A stretch of 64,000 bases of DNA from Fistulifera solaris (lineage: Eukaryota; Bacillariophyta; Bacillariophyceae; Naviculales; Stauroneidaceae), in NCBI GenBank assembly GCA_030295235.1, contig AP026148.1, positions 186,001 through 250,000 on the forward strand. The letters are read 5' to 3'. The notes under the pieces were generated by a model. That model was not told the DNA's origin and searched no databases. It saw only the letters and a program-made list of their open reading frames with translations. A program made the translations under genes and the position numbers. Positions 34,338-44,506 of this stretch are shown here, in pieces (position 1 is the first letter of the stretch; each line of letters begins with the position of its first letter).

Positions 34338-34700
34338 TCTCAAACAACGATTTTGTAACGCGGAATCAACTATTCTACGAAATAAAAGCAGTTCATGAAT
34401 CAACTAGCATGGGAAACAGTCACAAAGGGAGCGAACTGCATCATCATCATCATCGTAAAAATAATGTAGCTGCGTCGCATTTCGATGCGTTTCTTTCATT
34501 CTCATTTCTTATCCCGAGTACAACGTCAGCGAAGGTTTCTTGACGGGTGCGGACGAGGAACAGACAGACGGACGCGCCATCGTTGTTCATGTCGCGATCG
34601 GCACGCTCATGATGATTCGCATGATGTTTCGCTTCCGCCTCTTGTCCTTCACTGAAGTATTAGCTCCCTTCCGTCCTTATCAATACCAAGAGGCTTTAAC
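34338..34700. promoter_or_regulatory. Divergent intergenic region
   Basis: Shared upstream region of TM member C and the phosphorylase-like gene. A (CAT)n stretch lies at about 34440-34453. Nothing else is recognised. Confidence 0.3.
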
Positions 34701-35924
34701 ATGAAGCTGCTTTCAAGTATCTACATGGTCGGCTCCTCCATCGCAATGGCGGAAGCATTTACGATACGATCCGTTTCATCACGACGGAAAATGGCCTCCA
34801 TCCAGGCAACAATGGATGGCTTCTCGTACAGCATCGCCTCCAAATGTTTATCCGACTCCTGGATAAATCTGGTTCAAAATGGAAAGGTTTCGGCTACAAT
34901 AAATGTGGATGGAGAGACGGCACGATATGGAGTCACTTGGAAGGACGACAGGTGTTGCGAATTCGTCGAGGGCACATCACCACAAATCCAAGAACTTCAA
35001 GCGCTATTAGAGTCGCGCAGAGCGCAACAAGTTATCACCACTGACGATGGATACACCGTACAACTTCCTTTGTTGCGTACATTACGGCCACCTCCATCGC
35101 CCGGATTCTCAGGTGCGACTTCGTCCACACCACCACCATATGACGCTTTGACCGATTCTTTTGTGACGGGTCTTTTGGCATTGCAGCTCCGTCCTGTCGT
35201 CGCGACATTATCTCTTCCGCAACTCAACACACCGTGGCAAGTCTTTCATAATGTCAGTCCGGCCGATGTACGGGGCCATTTTCTGCTGATTCCGACGTTG
35301 GACGTACCGGATACCAACTGGCGAGCACAGGCACTCACGCCGGCCGATTGTCATGATTTGGTCCACTTGGCGTCTTCCATCGCGCCCGTGGGTAGTATGC
35401 TGATTGGATTTAATAGTGTGGGAGCGGCGGCGAGTCAAAATCATATTCACGCTCACGCTTGGCCTTCGTGGGATTATGCGGTATCAAATGTGACGAGCAT
35501 TTTTGATTATTTTGACTTGGAGAATAGAGTGGAAGTAACGTGGCTGGAATATCCTGTCTTTTGTATTGAAATGTCTTCGTCGAATGGCGACGCACTGGGA
35601 AGCGCTGTGGCGGATGTGTTACGTTGTCTCGGTGACGCGCCCTACAATGTGGGGTTTATCAATCGTCAAGATGAGGATGACGACAAAGTTATCTACACGG
35701 ATGTCTACATATTTGCACGGTCAAAAGAACGTTCGTACTCCATTCCGGAATTGAAACTGGGAATCAGTGAAATGATGGGAGTATTTCACGCACAGAGTCA
35801 ACAAGAATTCGAGCTGCTAAGCACGAAAGAAGTAATGTCAAAGGCGCTTAGTGATGTCACCAATTACGACGAGACTGCGCTTTGGAAGAAAATTCAAGAA
35901 GCGTTCACCGGTGTAGTGCAATAG
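34701..35924 (+). CDS. VTC2-like GDP-hexose phosphorylase (HIT superfamily)
   Basis: Predicted GDP-L-galactose/GDP-glucose phosphorylase-type enzyme, 407 aa, single exon. In plants VTC2 catalyses the committed step of ascorbate synthesis. The HIT-like active site is 'FNSVGAAASQNHIHAHAWPS', matching the VTC2 pattern 'YNSLGA...NHLHFQ'. Upstream motifs 'WQVFHNVSPADVRGHFLLIP' and 'LLALQLRP' also follow the family. The N-terminus is a signal peptide followed by 'AEAFTIRS', a diatom plastid-type site, which is unexpected for a normally cytosolic enzyme. Substrate (GDP-L-galactose or GDP-D-glucose) cannot be told. A peroxidase of the ascorbate type lies 31 kb away. Confidence 0.72.
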   Translation: MKLLSSIYMVGSSIAMAEAFTIRSVSSRRKMASIQATMDGFSYSIASKCLSDSWINLVQNGKVSATINVDGETARYGVTWKDDRCCEFVEGTSPQIQELQALLESRRAQQVITTDDGYTVQLPLLRTLRPPPSPGFSGATSSTPPPYDALTDSFVTGLLALQLRPVVATLSLPQLNTPWQVFHNVSPADVRGHFLLIPTLDVPDTNWRAQALTPADCHDLVHLASSIAPVGSMLIGFNSVGAAASQNHIHAHAWPSWDYAVSNVTSIFDYFDLENRVEVTWLEYPVFCIEMSSSNGDALGSAVADVLRCLGDAPYNVGFINRQDEDDDKVIYTDVYIFARSKERSYSIPELKLGISEMMGVFHAQSQQEFELLSTKEVMSKALSDVTNYDETALWKKIQEAFTGVVQ

Positions 35925-36261
35925 TTTCAAGATTGGCTTTCAGAGGATCATAGAGTACGGCTACTTTTGATTATTCCCTTTCATTTTTACAGACACCAAT
36001 GTCTATCTTGTACGTCTTCAAAAGGCAGTGCGAATGGCTCTGATAATTCAAATCATTCATTCACTATAATACCCTTTACCAAACACGTGGATGCTTCTTG
36101 CAAGGCTTTCACTTATGCTGGCCTACAATCAAAGTAGGTTTTAAGTCGTATGTCCATAATTTAATTGAAGCGCTAACGTTTTGTACAATATGTGAATGCT
36201 GCCGAGTTTACATAGAAGGCAGTATTGTTGCGCTGAGGAAGCAATGTCTATGATAGCCGTT
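35925..36261. other. Convergent intergenic region, nothing recognised
   Basis: 3' regions of the flanking genes. No gene or repeat is seen. Confidence 0.3.
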
Positions 36262-36951
36262 CTAAGCGACGACTTGCGCAGGTGTCATATCGTTCGAAAC
36301 AAACAAGTCCAAAAGAAAATGGCTCAAAGCCTGATCTTCATCTCCACGAACTTGTCGCACTCGGACGATCTGTTCACCAAAATTGGCCTCCAAGAAGCCA
36401 CTCAAATGCTGGTGCGGCTCCGAAAGCTCAATGTCCGGTACTTGAAACTGCGCGCGGTAAGCAGCATTCGCGTGCACTACCCGGTACGGACTGTGAGCTT
36501 CAATCAAGAGAACAGGCGCTCCGCAAAAACCGAGCGCTTCCTCAATGGAAACGATTCTTTTATCAATGTTCCATCGTTTTCCATTAGGGCAGGACGGTAA
36601 GTCCTCCTCTCGCAGATTTCCAGACTTGAGTTTAGCACTGTTGGAGAGCTGAGAAATCATGTCGCACAAAGACGTCATGCGCTTGTCTTTCATCCTGTTC
36701 AGCCTCTCCTGTCGCTTATCAAAGTGCGTAGCGCGTACCGTTCGTACCGAATTGAATCTCACGCGAACGGGCCGTTCTTTGCATCGTGGTGCCGTTGTGA
36801 GCGATTGACGGTATTCGTTGGTTTGTTCCTGTCCCTTACCGTCATTTCCGTCGCCGCCTTCACTGCTCTCTGATGATCTATCGGCAACATAGCCACTGTC
36901 TGCAGTGAAGCTCATGGTGCTGTTTTTACTTGTCTTGGACCTGATTGTCAT
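36262..36951 (-). CDS. PAS-like domain protein
   Basis: 229 aa, single exon; ATG at 36949-36951 or the in-frame ATG at 36913-36915. The first ~110 residues are polar and basic ('RPVRVRFNSVRTVRATHFDK'). The C-terminal half begins 'EEALGFCGAPVLLIEAHSPY' and continues 'RVVHANAAYRAQF', the first strands of a PAS domain as often seen in diatom regulatory proteins. Only about half of a PAS fold follows before the stop, and no output domain is present. It may be a small sensor or protein-interaction module, or a truncated relative of larger PAS proteins. Ligand unknown. Confidence 0.5.
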   Translation of the reverse strand: MTIRSKTSKNSTMSFTADSGYVADRSSESSEGGDGNDGKGQEQTNEYRQSLTTAPRCKERPVRVRFNSVRTVRATHFDKRQERLNRMKDKRMTSLCDMISQLSNSAKLKSGNLREEDLPSCPNGKRWNIDKRIVSIEEALGFCGAPVLLIEAHSPYRVVHANAAYRAQFQVPDIELSEPHQHLSGFLEANFGEQIVRVRQVRGDEDQALSHFLLDLFVSNDMTPAQVVA

Positions 36952-37591
36952 TTGTCATTTGTTACTTCGTTTTTATGAGCAGACCGACGTGATGAAACCG
37001 AAATCCGAACCAAAACATGATGCGATTGCCAAGTGCCAGAGTTTGTGGTCCTCCGAACAGCCCACGTGGCTTGTAAAATTGGGTCTTTCTGAAATAATGT
37101 ACCCTTGTATCAAAAAACGCACCCTATTTCAGAAAGCTATTGAGGACTTGACGCGACGCAGCAGTAGTAGTGTTTCTGAGATGAAACTGAATCTGAAACG
37201 ACGTCATCCATTTTTCAGAAAGCTCAACATTGTCTGTTGGTAACGTCATTCATGTCTTCAACTTCAAAACGACTGCTCTCCGATAGTTCAGAACCTAAAA
37301 CCAACTAAGGAATAGCGTCGCAGGTCGCAGTGCTACATGGCCAATGCTTTAGCATTCAAAGCAGTTTCTCTTAGCTAAGATGTCGATTAATGATGTACGC
37401 TGCTTCGCGGATCGCATTAAGGTCTTTTGCTTAGTTATTTTGTAGTGTTACCAGCAAATTTCACAATACGATAAGCCCCCCACTTAAGGGAAAAGTTGAA
37501 ACTAAGACTATTAATATCGTTTTACGTTGAGTATCAGTTGGGCGGAACGATCAGTGCTTATATCTTTGAAGTTATTGTGCTTCACTTTTCG
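36952..37591. other. Intergenic region with inverted repeat
   Basis: No supported gene. It contains the inverted repeat at 37085-37136 and a third related copy (TTTTTCAGAAAGCT) near 37210-37223. Confidence 0.4.
37085..37136. repeat. 12-bp perfect inverted repeat
   Basis: CTTTCTGAAATA at 37085-37096 and its exact reverse complement TATTTCAGAAAG at 37125-37136, 28 nt apart. It could form a hairpin in RNA or mark a small decayed element. No target-site duplication is evident. Confidence 0.7.
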
Positions 37592-38329
37592 TTAAGAGCC
37601 CTTTTCCTTTTTGGCTTTTGGCAGCCGGACTGCCTTTACGATATCATTGGAAAGTTTCTTCATGCGGCCTTTGATGTTAATGATTGTGTTCTCATCGTTT
37701 CGTTCCACTAGCCGGCCATCGAGAAACACAATCTTGTCTTTCTTTGCATCAAAATATTCGACAATGACATCAAATCCTTTGTAACTCTGAAACATGATAC
37801 CCGATAGCTCATCCGGTGCACCTGGGGTTGTGACTTCAATCTCAAACTTTTCCCCAATTTCGACGCCAACCGCAGTATCGGATTCCAAGGCGGATCGGAT
37901 AGCGCGAGACAGCTCCACAATATTAGTTCCGTCATGCGGTACTTCAGCTTCGACTATTTCGTCTAGATCAGGATCAAAGAATGCTTCGCTTTCTATTAAA
38001 ACCTCCTCTATTTCATCATCACTATTGTCGTCTTGGAGATAAGTCATACCTTTGATCGTAATGATAATCTTTTCTGGTTTCCAGTCAATTTGAAACTGAT
38101 CGTCGCTACAGCCTTGGTTTATTAACACGCTTCGTATTAGTTTCTCGCCCTCTTCTTTTAAACTGAAAGTAACACCGCCGGGGCCCTGAAGCACTTCGTG
38201 CAACCGTGTCGGCGTAGCATAAGGACGAATTCGAGGTTGCGCTGCTTGCGAGATCCACGCCGTAGAAGAAGAACCCGAAAGTATGACAAGAAACAGGCTC
38301 CCTAGAAGCGAAGCAGAGAAAGGACGCAT
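37592..38329 (-). CDS. rimP: Plastid RimP-like ribosome maturation factor
   Basis: Predicted plastid relative of RimP, which assists 30S ribosomal subunit maturation. 245 aa, single exon, ATG at 38327-38329. A signal peptide ('SLLGSLFLVILSGSSSTAW') suggests passage through the ER toward the plastid; the site is 'AW' rather than the usual 'AF'. The N-terminal domain is divergent and acidic. The C-terminal part fits RimP: 'GEKFEIEVTTPGAP' parallels 'Y.LEVSSPG', then 'YKGFDVIVEYFD' and 'FLDGRLVERNDENTIINIKG', ending in a basic 'IVKAVRLPKAKK', where RimP has 'I.KARL'. Confidence rests on the C-terminal half. Confidence 0.68.
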   Translation of the reverse strand: MRPFSASLLGSLFLVILSGSSSTAWISQAAQPRIRPYATPTRLHEVLQGPGGVTFSLKEEGEKLIRSVLINQGCSDDQFQIDWKPEKIIITIKGMTYLQDDNSDDEIEEVLIESEAFFDPDLDEIVEAEVPHDGTNIVELSRAIRSALESDTAVGVEIGEKFEIEVTTPGAPDELSGIMFQSYKGFDVIVEYFDAKKDKIVFLDGRLVERNDENTIINIKGRMKKLSNDIVKAVRLPKAKKEKGS

Positions 38330-38922
38330 TTCTTTTAATCCTTTAATATGAATAGATCACACTGATTGCCTGGTGTTTGATAACTAAAGGAAATCGATTT
38401 CTTTATCGTCATGCATAAACACATCATCATCCGTCGCCATTTTATTTGCCATGAGCCATAAGCATCAGCCATTACCAGGTATCCCATAAGCACTATTTCT
38501 CCAGTAAGGTTAGTGTGTATGAGCCTGTTAGCCATTGTAGCAATGCGGTCGCACAGCTTTGGACCTCGTACCAGTTACAAAAATGAAAAGGGCAAATCAT
38601 AGTCAACAACAAGCCGAAATCTCTTCTTACTGGTCTGAAACAGAGCCCGCGGGTAGAGGATTTTGTTTTGACAATAGCTGTAAGAAATATCCGGGACTAA
38701 AATCCAGTCGCGAGTCAAAAATAGTGAACGACGCTCTGCACTAAATAATGAGATAGTGTGACAACATCGACCAACCGTCAACCGGATTGATGTGACAGCC
38801 AACGAAAAAAGAGAGATCTAAAAAATCTGAAAACATTCTTGCATCCGCTCTCACCCTTTTCTTATATTTCACACAGAACGAAACAAACGTTTGTGAGGAC
38901 GCCTTCCCCACAATTCAAACAA
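38330..38922. promoter_or_regulatory. Divergent intergenic region
   Basis: Between plastid RimP and the nucleolin-like gene. Short GTACC-like sites (TACCAGGTA near 38474 and CGTACCAG near 38569). No gene is seen. Confidence 0.3.
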
Positions 38923-40487
38923 ATGAACCTCGTCAAACAAGTAACATCTACCATGGGAGCCGATAAGAAAGAAATCCTTCGTCAAAAGACCGAAGCAGCC
39001 GAAGCCGCTGCCAAAGAAGCTCAAGAAGCCACCGCACGCGCCGAACGTTTGGCCAAGGAAGTCAAGGAGCTTGCCGAGCAACTGAAGAGTTCTGGCAAGA
39101 AGACGAAAGCTACGAAATCTGTTGTCAGTGACGACGAGCAGAAGAAAGCCGAAGAGTCAGACTCGGACAGTAGCAGCAGTAGCAGAGACTCGGACTCTGA
39201 CAGCGATGATCCGAAGAAGACGGCCGTGAAACCAAAGGTGGCTGCCAAAAAGAAGAAAGCGACGATTCTTCCAGCGATGACTCAACATCTGATGACGAGG
39301 ACGACAAAGCGGCTGATAAGATGGAGGTAGAAAAGACCGAAAAATCTGCCAAGAAAGAAGAATCGTCGGACTCGTCGTCGAGCGACTCGGACAGCTCTAG
39401 TAGCGAATCAGAAGACGAAGAAGAAGAAGCCCCGAAAGTGGCTTCCAAGAAAGCAGAAATTAAGAAGAAACCCGATGACTCATCTTCTTCCTCCTCTTCT
39501 GACAGTGACTCGGACGAAGAGGAAGAAAAAGTAGCTCCGAAAGCGAAGGCTGCGGCAAAGAAGGAGGAATCGGACGACTCGTCTTCTTCATCTTCGGATA
39601 GTGACTCAGATAACGACGACGACGACGACGACGAAGCTGAAAAGGCTCCAGAAAAATCAAGTGGCAAGCGCAAGGCTGAAGATATCGAAGCAGCTGCCCC
39701 CACCCCCAAGAAGGCTGCCGTGAGCGACGAAGCCACCGAAGGCAACAAGGTGTACGTTCGAGGCCTTCCGTGGAAAGCGGAGGAACACGAAGTACAAGAG
39801 TTCTTTGCTGCCTGTGGTCCGATCAAATCGTGCGAGATGCCACTCATGGACGACGGAAGAAGCTCCGGAACTGCCATTATTGAATTTGAGACCAATGAAG
39901 GCGCCGCCGCCGCGATCGAGCTCAATGGGGGAGACTTTCAAGGCCGGTGGTTGAGCATCAAGTATTCAACTCCAAAACCTATTCTTTCTGCCCGAGAGCC
40001 TACACAGAAGCAAGACGGTTGCGTGACTGTCTTTGTGGGAAATCTGGCGTGGGACGTGGACGAAGATACGCTTCGTCAAGCATTTGGTGAATGCGGTGAA
40101 ATAACTTCGGTTCGGTTTGCGACGGACCGAGAAACTGGCGAATTCAAAGGATTCGGCCACATTGAATTCACCGATACTGAAGCCACCGACAAGGCGATTG
40201 CTATGGCTGGCACTGACATTTTGGGTCGACAAGTCCGAGTCGACTATGCCAATGACAAGAAAGCAGGCGGAGGCGGCGGAGGATTCGGAGGCGGCGGTGG
40301 CCGAAGCAACGACCGTGGCGGTCGCGGAGGAGGACGTGGCCGGGGTCGCGGTGGTGACAGTGGAGGCCGTGGCGGTCGAGGACGCGGAGGAGGAAATTCT
40401 TTTAACGCGAAAAAGACGGGTGGAATTACTGCTTTTGCCGGCAAAAGATTTCGTTTGATTAACGGATTAACTAAAAAAAGTCTGTAA
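38923..40487 (+). CDS. Nucleolin-like protein (acidic repeats, two RRMs, RGG tail)
   Basis: Nucleolar RNA-binding protein for pre-rRNA processing, about 521 aa. The architecture is classic: a Lys/Ala-rich N-terminus, then alternating Ser/Asp/Glu acidic tracts separated by Lys/Ala spacers (residues ~70-265). RRM1 follows ('KVYVRGLPWKAEEHEVQEFF', RNP1-like 'SSGTAIIEFE'), then RRM2 ('VTVFVGNLAWDVDEDTLRQA', RNP1 'KGFGHIEF'). A Gly/Arg-rich tail and the end 'GGITAFAGKRF' close it. Start ATG 38923; an in-frame ATG is at 38953. One base is missing around 39257-39264: the acidic reading resumes in another frame with no gap. The acidic Ser tracts are likely CK2 targets by family knowledge. Confidence 0.9.
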
Positions 40488-40501
40488 CAAAATACAATGA
40501 A

Positions 40502-41098
40502 TCATCGAAAAATGCGCATCCTCAGTAGCCTAGCCTCTATTCTGTTTTTCTTCTCCGCTTCTTCTGGTTTGTGCGGTCGTAATGTATTGTACAGAAACAA
40601 AACAGTCAACAGCATCAAACCTGAGACATAAAGTATCCACTTGAGTTGATTCCCCACCGAAGCCAATTCCACGTAATGATCCGGTAGTTTTTCCTTCGGA
40701 TAATGCTTACAACCGTAGACTACGATATAAGTTTCCAGCAAATCACACACCATCGCAACAGTCATCATCATGGCTGCATTCGGACTCATACCGGCGGCGG
40801 CTAATTGACCGTAGAGATACGTCCCTATCAAGATCGGAGTAATGACCATGAATGGACAAAAATCCCAAGCCGCCATCTGCAAGTAAGCTTGTTGTCCTTG
40901 TTCTCCCATATCATCGTACCATTGATTTAATTCATCGGATGTAAATCCCATGCGAAGATCCGGAGCCGCCCCGGCTCCGAACGAATTGACTTGTTCATTG
41001 AGTGCTTTCATTTCTTGCATGGCGTACAATGCGATCACTATGACCAGTGTCGTCATGAAATTGGATTGAGAGATCTTGTCGAGTAAGAGAAGAAACAT
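40502..41098 (-). CDS. Four-TM membrane protein, unknown
   Basis: 198 aa, single exon, ATG at 41096-41098. Four hydrophobic segments: about residues 17-32 ('TLVIVIALYAM'), 83-105 ('FMVITPILIGTYLYG'), 112-135 ('AAMMMTVAMVCDLLETYIVV') and 155-180 ('WILYVSGLMLLTVLFL'). A loop has 'GFTSDELNQWYDDMGEQGQQ' then 'AYLQMAAWDF', which resembles the 'G..GR..Y......D' motif of small bacterial membrane proteins of unknown role. The C-terminus is strongly basic ('EKKNRIEARLLRMR'). Its 3' end is 14 nt from the nucleolin-like gene's stop. Function unknown. Confidence 0.6.
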   Translation of the reverse strand: MFLLLLDKISQSNFMTTLVIVIALYAMQEMKALNEQVNSFGAGAAPDLRMGFTSDELNQWYDDMGEQGQQAYLQMAAWDFCPFMVITPILIGTYLYGQLAAAGMSPNAAMMMTVAMVCDLLETYIVVYGCKHYPKEKLPDHYVELASVGNQLKWILYVSGLMLLTVLFLYNTLRPHKPEEAEKKNRIEARLLRMRIFR

Positions 41099-41481
41099 TT
41101 CGTTTACTTGAATGAATACTGCTGAAAGACTTAACACAGAAAAGAAGGAATGCCAATTAATTAGAAATGCTTTTCACAATTGAGTTAGTATTGCGTTAAA
41201 GCTTGCAAAATTTAGTTTTGGCGTCTGATAAGGTTAGCGTTCATCATCGCATGACTGAAATAACGGAGTCGTGAAAAGAGGTGCGAAAGCAATTGAAAAA
41301 AAAAAATTGTTGCTGTTGCAGATCCTTTAATTTAATACCTTGTATACCCAAATCAACTTATTGTCTATTCATCTTCCTTAGCTTTTTCACCGTACAGGAC
41401 TAACAGCATCAATAAAAGACGTCCTCTGTCGCGCATTTACTACTGCTGATTTGGTACCCGTAAAACGTCCAAATTGGAAAC
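41099..41481. promoter_or_regulatory. Divergent intergenic region
   Basis: Between the TM gene and PRP38. It has a run of A at about 41298-41306. Nothing else is recognised. Confidence 0.3.
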
Positions 41482-42418
41482 ATGGCCAACGTCACCGACG
41501 CTTTCATCAATGCTCTATCGGGCTCCGACCCGCAAAATTTAATGGAATACATTACACGACAAAAAAATATACGACAGTCGATTCTGGAAAGAAGAATGCT
41601 TTGGATTATCCGTCGCCGATGTCTTGGAAAAAGCCGCACACAAATTACAGTGTATCGGAGGATTGCCGACAAAATTTCTCGCGCTGGCCCTTAAATTACT
41701 TCAAGTGCACCCGGAAACCGAACTGGTGATTGAATCGTTCATTCAACAAGAGGAATTCAAATATGTGCGAGCGCTGGGATGTTTTTATGTTCGCATGACG
41801 GGGAGTCCACCCGATATTTATGAAGCACTCGAGCCGTTGTATCGGGATCGACGAAAACTGCGTGTATGGTCTGCGGCTTCCCAAGAATGGTCCATTTTAC
41901 ACATGGATGAATACATCCATCAGCTACTTGATCCAAAAAATAACATTCTGGGTTTAGCGTTGCCGCGATTGCCGCACCGTCGTGCTTTGCAGGAAGCGGG
42001 CTATCTAGCGGAAGGACCTAGGCCCACTGCACTAGTTGATAAGCTGGAGGCGCACGGCAATGACCCGATCGCTTATTTAAAATACAAAGCAACAATCCAA
42101 AAAAACTGCGGCGGCCCGGGAAGCATGGGAAAACCGACAAGCGCGATTAGGATTGAGTACGGGAAACGATGAAAAAGTGACAACTCCGAGGAAAGAGATC
42201 CGAAGGAGAAACGAAAGCAACACGACAGTCTTGTGGATAAGAAAGAACGTAAGAAACAAAAAGTGTATGATAGCTTATTCAAAAAGTCCAGCGGCCAAAC
42301 GAAGAAAACAGAGAAACTTGAGAACAACAATACTTCTGCGGAAAAGACAGTCGAATTCTCTGAAGAGCAATGGAACGCGGAACGTGCCAAGCTTGGTCTC
42401 AAACCACTCAAAAAATAA
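41482..42418 (+). CDS. PRP38: Pre-mRNA splicing factor PRP38
   Basis: U4/U6.U5 tri-snRNP component needed for spliceosome activation. The family opening 'NPQ-L' type 'DPQNLMEYITRQK' is followed by 'IYDSRFWKEECFGL', then 'FKYVRALGCFYVRMTGSP', 'YEALEPLYRDRRKLR', 'MDEYIHQLL' and 'LPRLPHRRAL'. The A7 run at 41561-41567 is one base too long and breaks the frame between 'TRQK' and 'IYDS'. At 42170-42172 there is a TGA in frame, yet the same frame continues with a Lys/Glu-rich tail ending 'ERAKLGLKPLKK' at 42418. Either the protein stops at 42172, or two offsetting base errors create the stop. I favour the longer form. The gene is convergent with PinX1, 13 nt away. Confidence 0.88.
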
Positions 42419-42431
42419 TTTTCAGTTACAC

Positions 42432-43096
42432 CTATTTAAAAATTTTACTTTTACATTGCCGCACTCCATCATTATTGGCATTCTTTTGATGATTTTCATG
42501 CCGAAGTCTCCTTTTTCGTTTCTTCTTTTTGTCTTTTCGTTCCTTGTCAACCTTTTTCTTTCTTCCTCTTTTGGATTCTTTCTTATTGCTAGTAGTATCT
42601 TCCACAGCCTTGAAAACAGGAAAATCAAGACTTCCACCAAAAATGCATTTCATATCGTGTTCCGATTTCTCTACAAATTTGGCCTGTCGTATTTTATGAT
42701 GCGTCGACTTGTTGGTTGGTAACGTTAATGGCGAAGTCGTTTTCTTGTTACTACTGCTCTTCTTTTTCTTTTTACTATCAACTCCGTGATGCTTTTGTAA
42801 TTCCGTCAACAGATTCGAAAAATGCCCGACGTGATGATGCTGATCGGTCTCGTACAGGCTTGACGATTTGGCTCCCAATCCTAATCCATCTTTTCGTTTA
42901 ACGACACGAATTCCCTCGGAAGATACTTTGTCACTAGTTTCACTTTCGGCGAAGCTGCTGTCGAGACTGCGCTGTCGCTTTCCTACGGCTTGACCATCTT
43001 TCCAGCCCATGCGCTGCAGAGTTTCGAGCCAACGTTGTCGGCTCTCCAAGCTAGATTTCGGGTGTCTTCTCGTTTGGCTACCGCAACCACGGACAT
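42432..43096 (-). CDS. PinX1/Gno1-type G-patch protein
   Basis: Nucleolar G-patch protein. In yeast Gno1 activates the Prp43 helicase in ribosome biogenesis; human PINX1 also binds telomerase. Start ATG at 43094-43096 ('MSVVAVAKREDTRNLAWR'). The G-patch is 'LQRMGWKDGQAVGKRQ' and 'KDGLGLGAK', then 'HFSNLLTELQKHHG', as in PINX1 'DDFNQLLAELN'. The downstream 'KSEHDMKCIFGG' matches the family's 'SKSKTDLDCIFG'. The tail is almost pure Lys/Arg, suiting a nucleolar protein. One base is missing at TTT 43022-43024, between the start segment and the G-patch; with it the two join as 'GSKTLQRMGW'. Confidence 0.85.
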
Positions 43097-43602
43097 GATT
43101 TTCTTTTCGATGTGTTCTAGTTGAAAAAGAATATAGACACAGGAAATGCAAGAACGAAAGAAACACTGTCAATAGAAACGAGGCTTTTGAGACGAAAAAG
43201 AACTTTTGTTGTTGAGGTCGTTCGCGTCTTGTGTCGTGTTGCAGAATTTTTTTTCTCTTGAATGGTTGTCTCGAAGCGCAGGGAATGACGGACGGACGAT
43301 GATGATTCAAGATTCAGGATTGATTGGCGTTGAGTTGCCCTACAAGCCTACAAGTACCGTACTTGGTTTCACCTTAAATAAATAATCTCGACATGACCTA
43401 CAGCGACTCAAATTTTAGCCACCTTCATCCACGTGGAATGGCCCTACGTGACAGGTTGACCTCATTCCCTCGATCGATTGCGTTTTTATTATAATACTCC
43501 GTATTTGGTTGCTGTTATTGTTTGATGGACGGCATCATCCCTTGAAAAGAAGAGAGGATCTCCAGAAGCATCTTTTTGTAAAAGAACAGAAATTAATTGA
43601 AA
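43097..43602. promoter_or_regulatory. Divergent intergenic region, PinX1 / GrpE
   Basis: Holds a 15-nt odd palindrome CAAGTACCGTACTTG at 43351-43365, another GTACC-type site. No gene is seen. Confidence 0.4.
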
Positions 43603-44506
43603 ATGTTTCAAAAGAAAGTGATTTTATCATGGTTGGCCTGTATGTTGCTGGCTTCGACGGAAGCTTTCGTCATCCGATCTCCATCCTACTCTCTATCATC
43701 CATGACATCGTCGTCCTTGATTCCCATGTCGGCAGATGATCATGGTGAACCCGTCAATACAGATGATCAAGTGGAGGAGGACTTCGTAGCGAAAGAACAA
43801 ATCGACGAAGAGGAGGAGGAGGAAGAAGAACCGCAACCCGAGGATCCGGAATTGGTGGCTTTGAAAGAAGAGATTGCCAAGTTAGAAGCGGAAGTAAAGG
43901 AAAAGAGACGACAAGTAGAGTATACATCCGAACAGGCAGATGAATATTCACAAGCAGGATATGCTCGGAAAGTGGCGGAGATGGAGAACATGAGAAGAGC
44001 CAGGAGTGTAAGTGTCAAATCATTCTTTCCCTGCCATGGCTGTTTTCTTTTTAATTCGTTCGTGCGCTCACGTTGTCACTTTACGCCTATTGCAGATGCT
44101 CAACACATCCAATCGATCTACTTCTACTGCAGCATTACTTACCAAATTCTTGCCAACGATGGACAAACTGAATGAATTACGGGAAAAGTACGGAGAAGAT
44201 AGTTTTGGAAAGCAGTACAATGCCCTTCCCGGAACTTTGATGGCCGGCTTTTCGGCCATGGGTGTAGCGGATTTCTCCGTTACTGTGGGTGAAAAGATGG
44301 ATGCGGAGCGCATGGTGGCGGTGGCGGAAGAACATTCGGTGGAATTACCCGCCGGAACAGTCATCCGAGAGGTCAGTTCCGGTTTGCAACTGGAGGGCAA
44401 TGTGATTCGAATGGCGGAGTGTGTCGTCAGTTTGGGACCCGAAAGTAACAGTGATGAACCAGCAGCTTCGGCGGAGACGACCGAAGACGATGCTGGAGAG
44501 GCATAA
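43603..44506 (+). CDS. grpE: Plastid GrpE co-chaperone
   Basis: Nucleotide exchange factor for plastid Hsp70 (DnaK). Exons 43603-44007 and 44096-44506, 271 aa. The N-terminus is a signal peptide ending 'STEAFVIRS', a canonical diatom plastid site. An acidic low-complexity linker ('QIDEEEEEEEEPQ') leads to the coiled-coil stalk (~95-150, 'EIAKLEAEVKEKRRQ'). The GrpE core follows: 'AALLTKFLPTMDKLNELR', 'FGAM'-like 'GFSAMGV', 'AEEHSVELPAGTVIREVSSG' and 'VIRMAECVVS'. In typical GrpE the head reads 'V..E.QKGY...GRVLRPA.V.V', and the end of this protein fits that order. Confidence 0.88.

Noticed and set aside
36905-37243. 112-codon + strand frame beginning with a hydrophobic stretch
   Set aside because: Its start is antisense to the PAS-like gene and its end covers the inverted repeat. 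The hydrophobic start is probably coincidental.
39125-39925. Long minus-strand Ser-rich frame opposite the nucleolin-like gene
   Set aside because: Mirror of the repetitive acidic codons; no independent evidence.
43754-44018. Minus-strand frames opposite the acidic stretch of GrpE
   Set aside because: They are Ser-rich mirrors of the GAG/GAA codons on the coding strand.
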